Positions 4,817 to 5,523 of a DNA stretch of 5,523 bases are shown in pieces. The number at the start of each line of letters is the position of its first letter. The stretch's first letter is position 1. Location of the stretch: assembly GCA_919901875.1 (NCBI GenBank), contig CAKKQG010000134.1:1-5523 (forward strand), given 5' to 3'. A program made the translations under genes and the position numbers. The notes under the pieces are model-generated. The model was not told where the DNA came from. It saw nothing but the letters and a program-made list of their open reading frames with translations, and did no database searches. The DNA is from Anaerolineales bacterium. GTDB taxonomy: Bacteria > Chloroflexota > Anaerolineae > Anaerolineales > VGOW01.

Positions 4817-5523
4817 ATGCGCCCTATTGTTTCTCTTGACATCGAGACCACCGGCTTAGACGCCGAAACAGAAACCATCATCGAGATCGGTGCTATTAAA
4901 TTTAACGGCACACGCATTGAAGGTGAATACTCCACGCTGATCAATCCCGGTCGCACGATCCCACCCTTCGTCCAACAACTAACCAACATCACCGATGCCA
5001 TGGTCGCCAAAGCGCCCACACTTCGTAAAGCCTTGCCCGATCTTGAGGCGTTTGTCGGCGATTCGATCATCATCGGTCACAACATCAAGTTCGATCTCAA
5101 ATTTCTACGCAAGCAAAAACTTTTTAAAGATCACGATTTACTCGACACCTACGATCTCGCCGCCGTGTTGATGCCCGACGCCGGCAAATATAGTTTGGGC
5201 GCGTTGGCGCAGGCAAACGGCATCATCGTCAACAATGCTCATCGCGCGCTTGATGATGCAAAACTTTCACTCGCCTTGTATCGAAAATTATTTGAACTCG
5301 CGCTCGATCTGCCGCTCGATGTCTTAGCCGAGATCGCCCGTATCGGACAAGATATTTCGTGGGGCGGCGATCATTTTTTTGAAGAGGCGCTCAAAGTAAG
5401 ATCGAGGGAAAAGGTGAGCAGCGCGTTGAAGGTGACGCGGGATCATGTGACGGGCCCGTTGTTCGCCGACGCGGCTGAGGCGGCGAAACCGTTAAAGCCG
5501 GTTGAACAAAAACAACCGATTGA
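4817..5523 (+). CDS. DEDDh 3'-5' exonuclease (DnaQ-like), probably the N-terminus of a DinG-type helicase; cut by window end
   Basis: The reading frame from the ATG at 4817 stays open for 235 codons to the window end; the final TGA triplet is out of frame. The exonuclease fold is complete: SLDIETTGL (6-14) with D8 and E10 (ExoI), IIIGHNIKFDLKFL (84-97) with D93 (ExoII), and AHRALDDA (141-148) with H142 and D147 (ExoIII, DEDDh class). The family removes 3' nucleotides from DNA with two metal ions. After the domain (about residue 165) the protein goes on with LPLDVLAEIARIG and WGGDHFFEEALK (182-193), then a charged Ala/Pro/Lys linker. This resembles bifunctional DnaQ-DinG proteins, whose helicase half would lie beyond the window. 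A DNA polymerase III epsilon-type protein remains possible. No ribosome binding site precedes the start, only the AATCnnn repeat. The gene is missing from a simple count of closed reading frames because it is truncated. Confidence 0.88.
   Translation, partial: MRPIVSLDIETTGLDAETETIIEIGAIKFNGTRIEGEYSTLINPGRTIPPFVQQLTNITDAMVAKAPTLRKALPDLEAFVGDSIIIGHNIKFDLKFLRKQKLFKDHDLLDTYDLAAVLMPDAGKYSLGALAQANGIIVNNAHRALDDAKLSLALYRKLFELALDLPLDVLAEIARIGQDISWGGDHFFEEALKVRSREKVSSALKVTRDHVTGPLFADAAEAAKPLKPVEQKQPI

Noticed and set aside
5521..5523. TGA at the window end as the stop of the exonuclease gene
   Set aside because: The frame from 4817 places base 5521 as the last base of an ATT codon, so the TGA is out of frame and the gene continues.

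Overview
The window looks like chromosomal DNA of a free-living bacterium with moderate GC content. No plasmid, phage or transposase gene is visible. The best guess is a member of the Chloroflexota, close to the Anaerolineae. This is an inference from three things: the style of the DnaQ/DinG-type protein, a zinc-ribbon-type ribosomal protein L28, and many short heptameric repeats between genes. It is not proven by any single marker.

The left half is one leftward gene cluster, read from right to left. An Asp23/YloU-family protein (2430-2795) is followed by a FakA/YloV-type DhaL-domain kinase (658-2346) and then a DegV/FakB-type fatty-acid-binding protein (598 leftward, cut by the window start). 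Diverging from it is rpmB (2878-3063), which ends in a textbook rho-independent terminator. The order rpmB / yloU / yloV(fakA) is conserved in Firmicutes. Here a DegV-family gene follows directly, so a kinase and its probable acyl-carrier partner sit side by side: FakB presents a fatty acid and FakA phosphorylates it to acyl phosphate.

The right half reads rightward. An extended -10 promoter just after the rpmB terminator probably drives a two-gene unit: a TSUP (TauE/SafE) membrane transporter (3250-4032) and, 5 nt later, a flavin-reductase-like FMN-binding protein (4038-4634). A composite palindromic repeat of about 100 nt (4673-4776) with a T-run at its end separates this unit from a DEDDh exonuclease gene (4817 to the window end). 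That gene is probably the N-terminus of a DnaQ-DinG exonuclease-helicase.

The most unusual structure is between the genes. Four intergenic gaps carry tracts with strict 7-nt periodicity, each built from a different word. Two are simple runs that end 0 to 2 nt before a start codon (degV and the exonuclease). Two are inverted, with heptads followed by their complement, and fold into long hairpins (upstream of fakA and of the transporter). The three genes whose start codon adjoins a tract (degV, transporter, exonuclease) lack a recognisable Shine-Dalgarno sequence. The protein-coding content is otherwise ordinary housekeeping and metabolism, and I see no clear new enzymatic or defence system.
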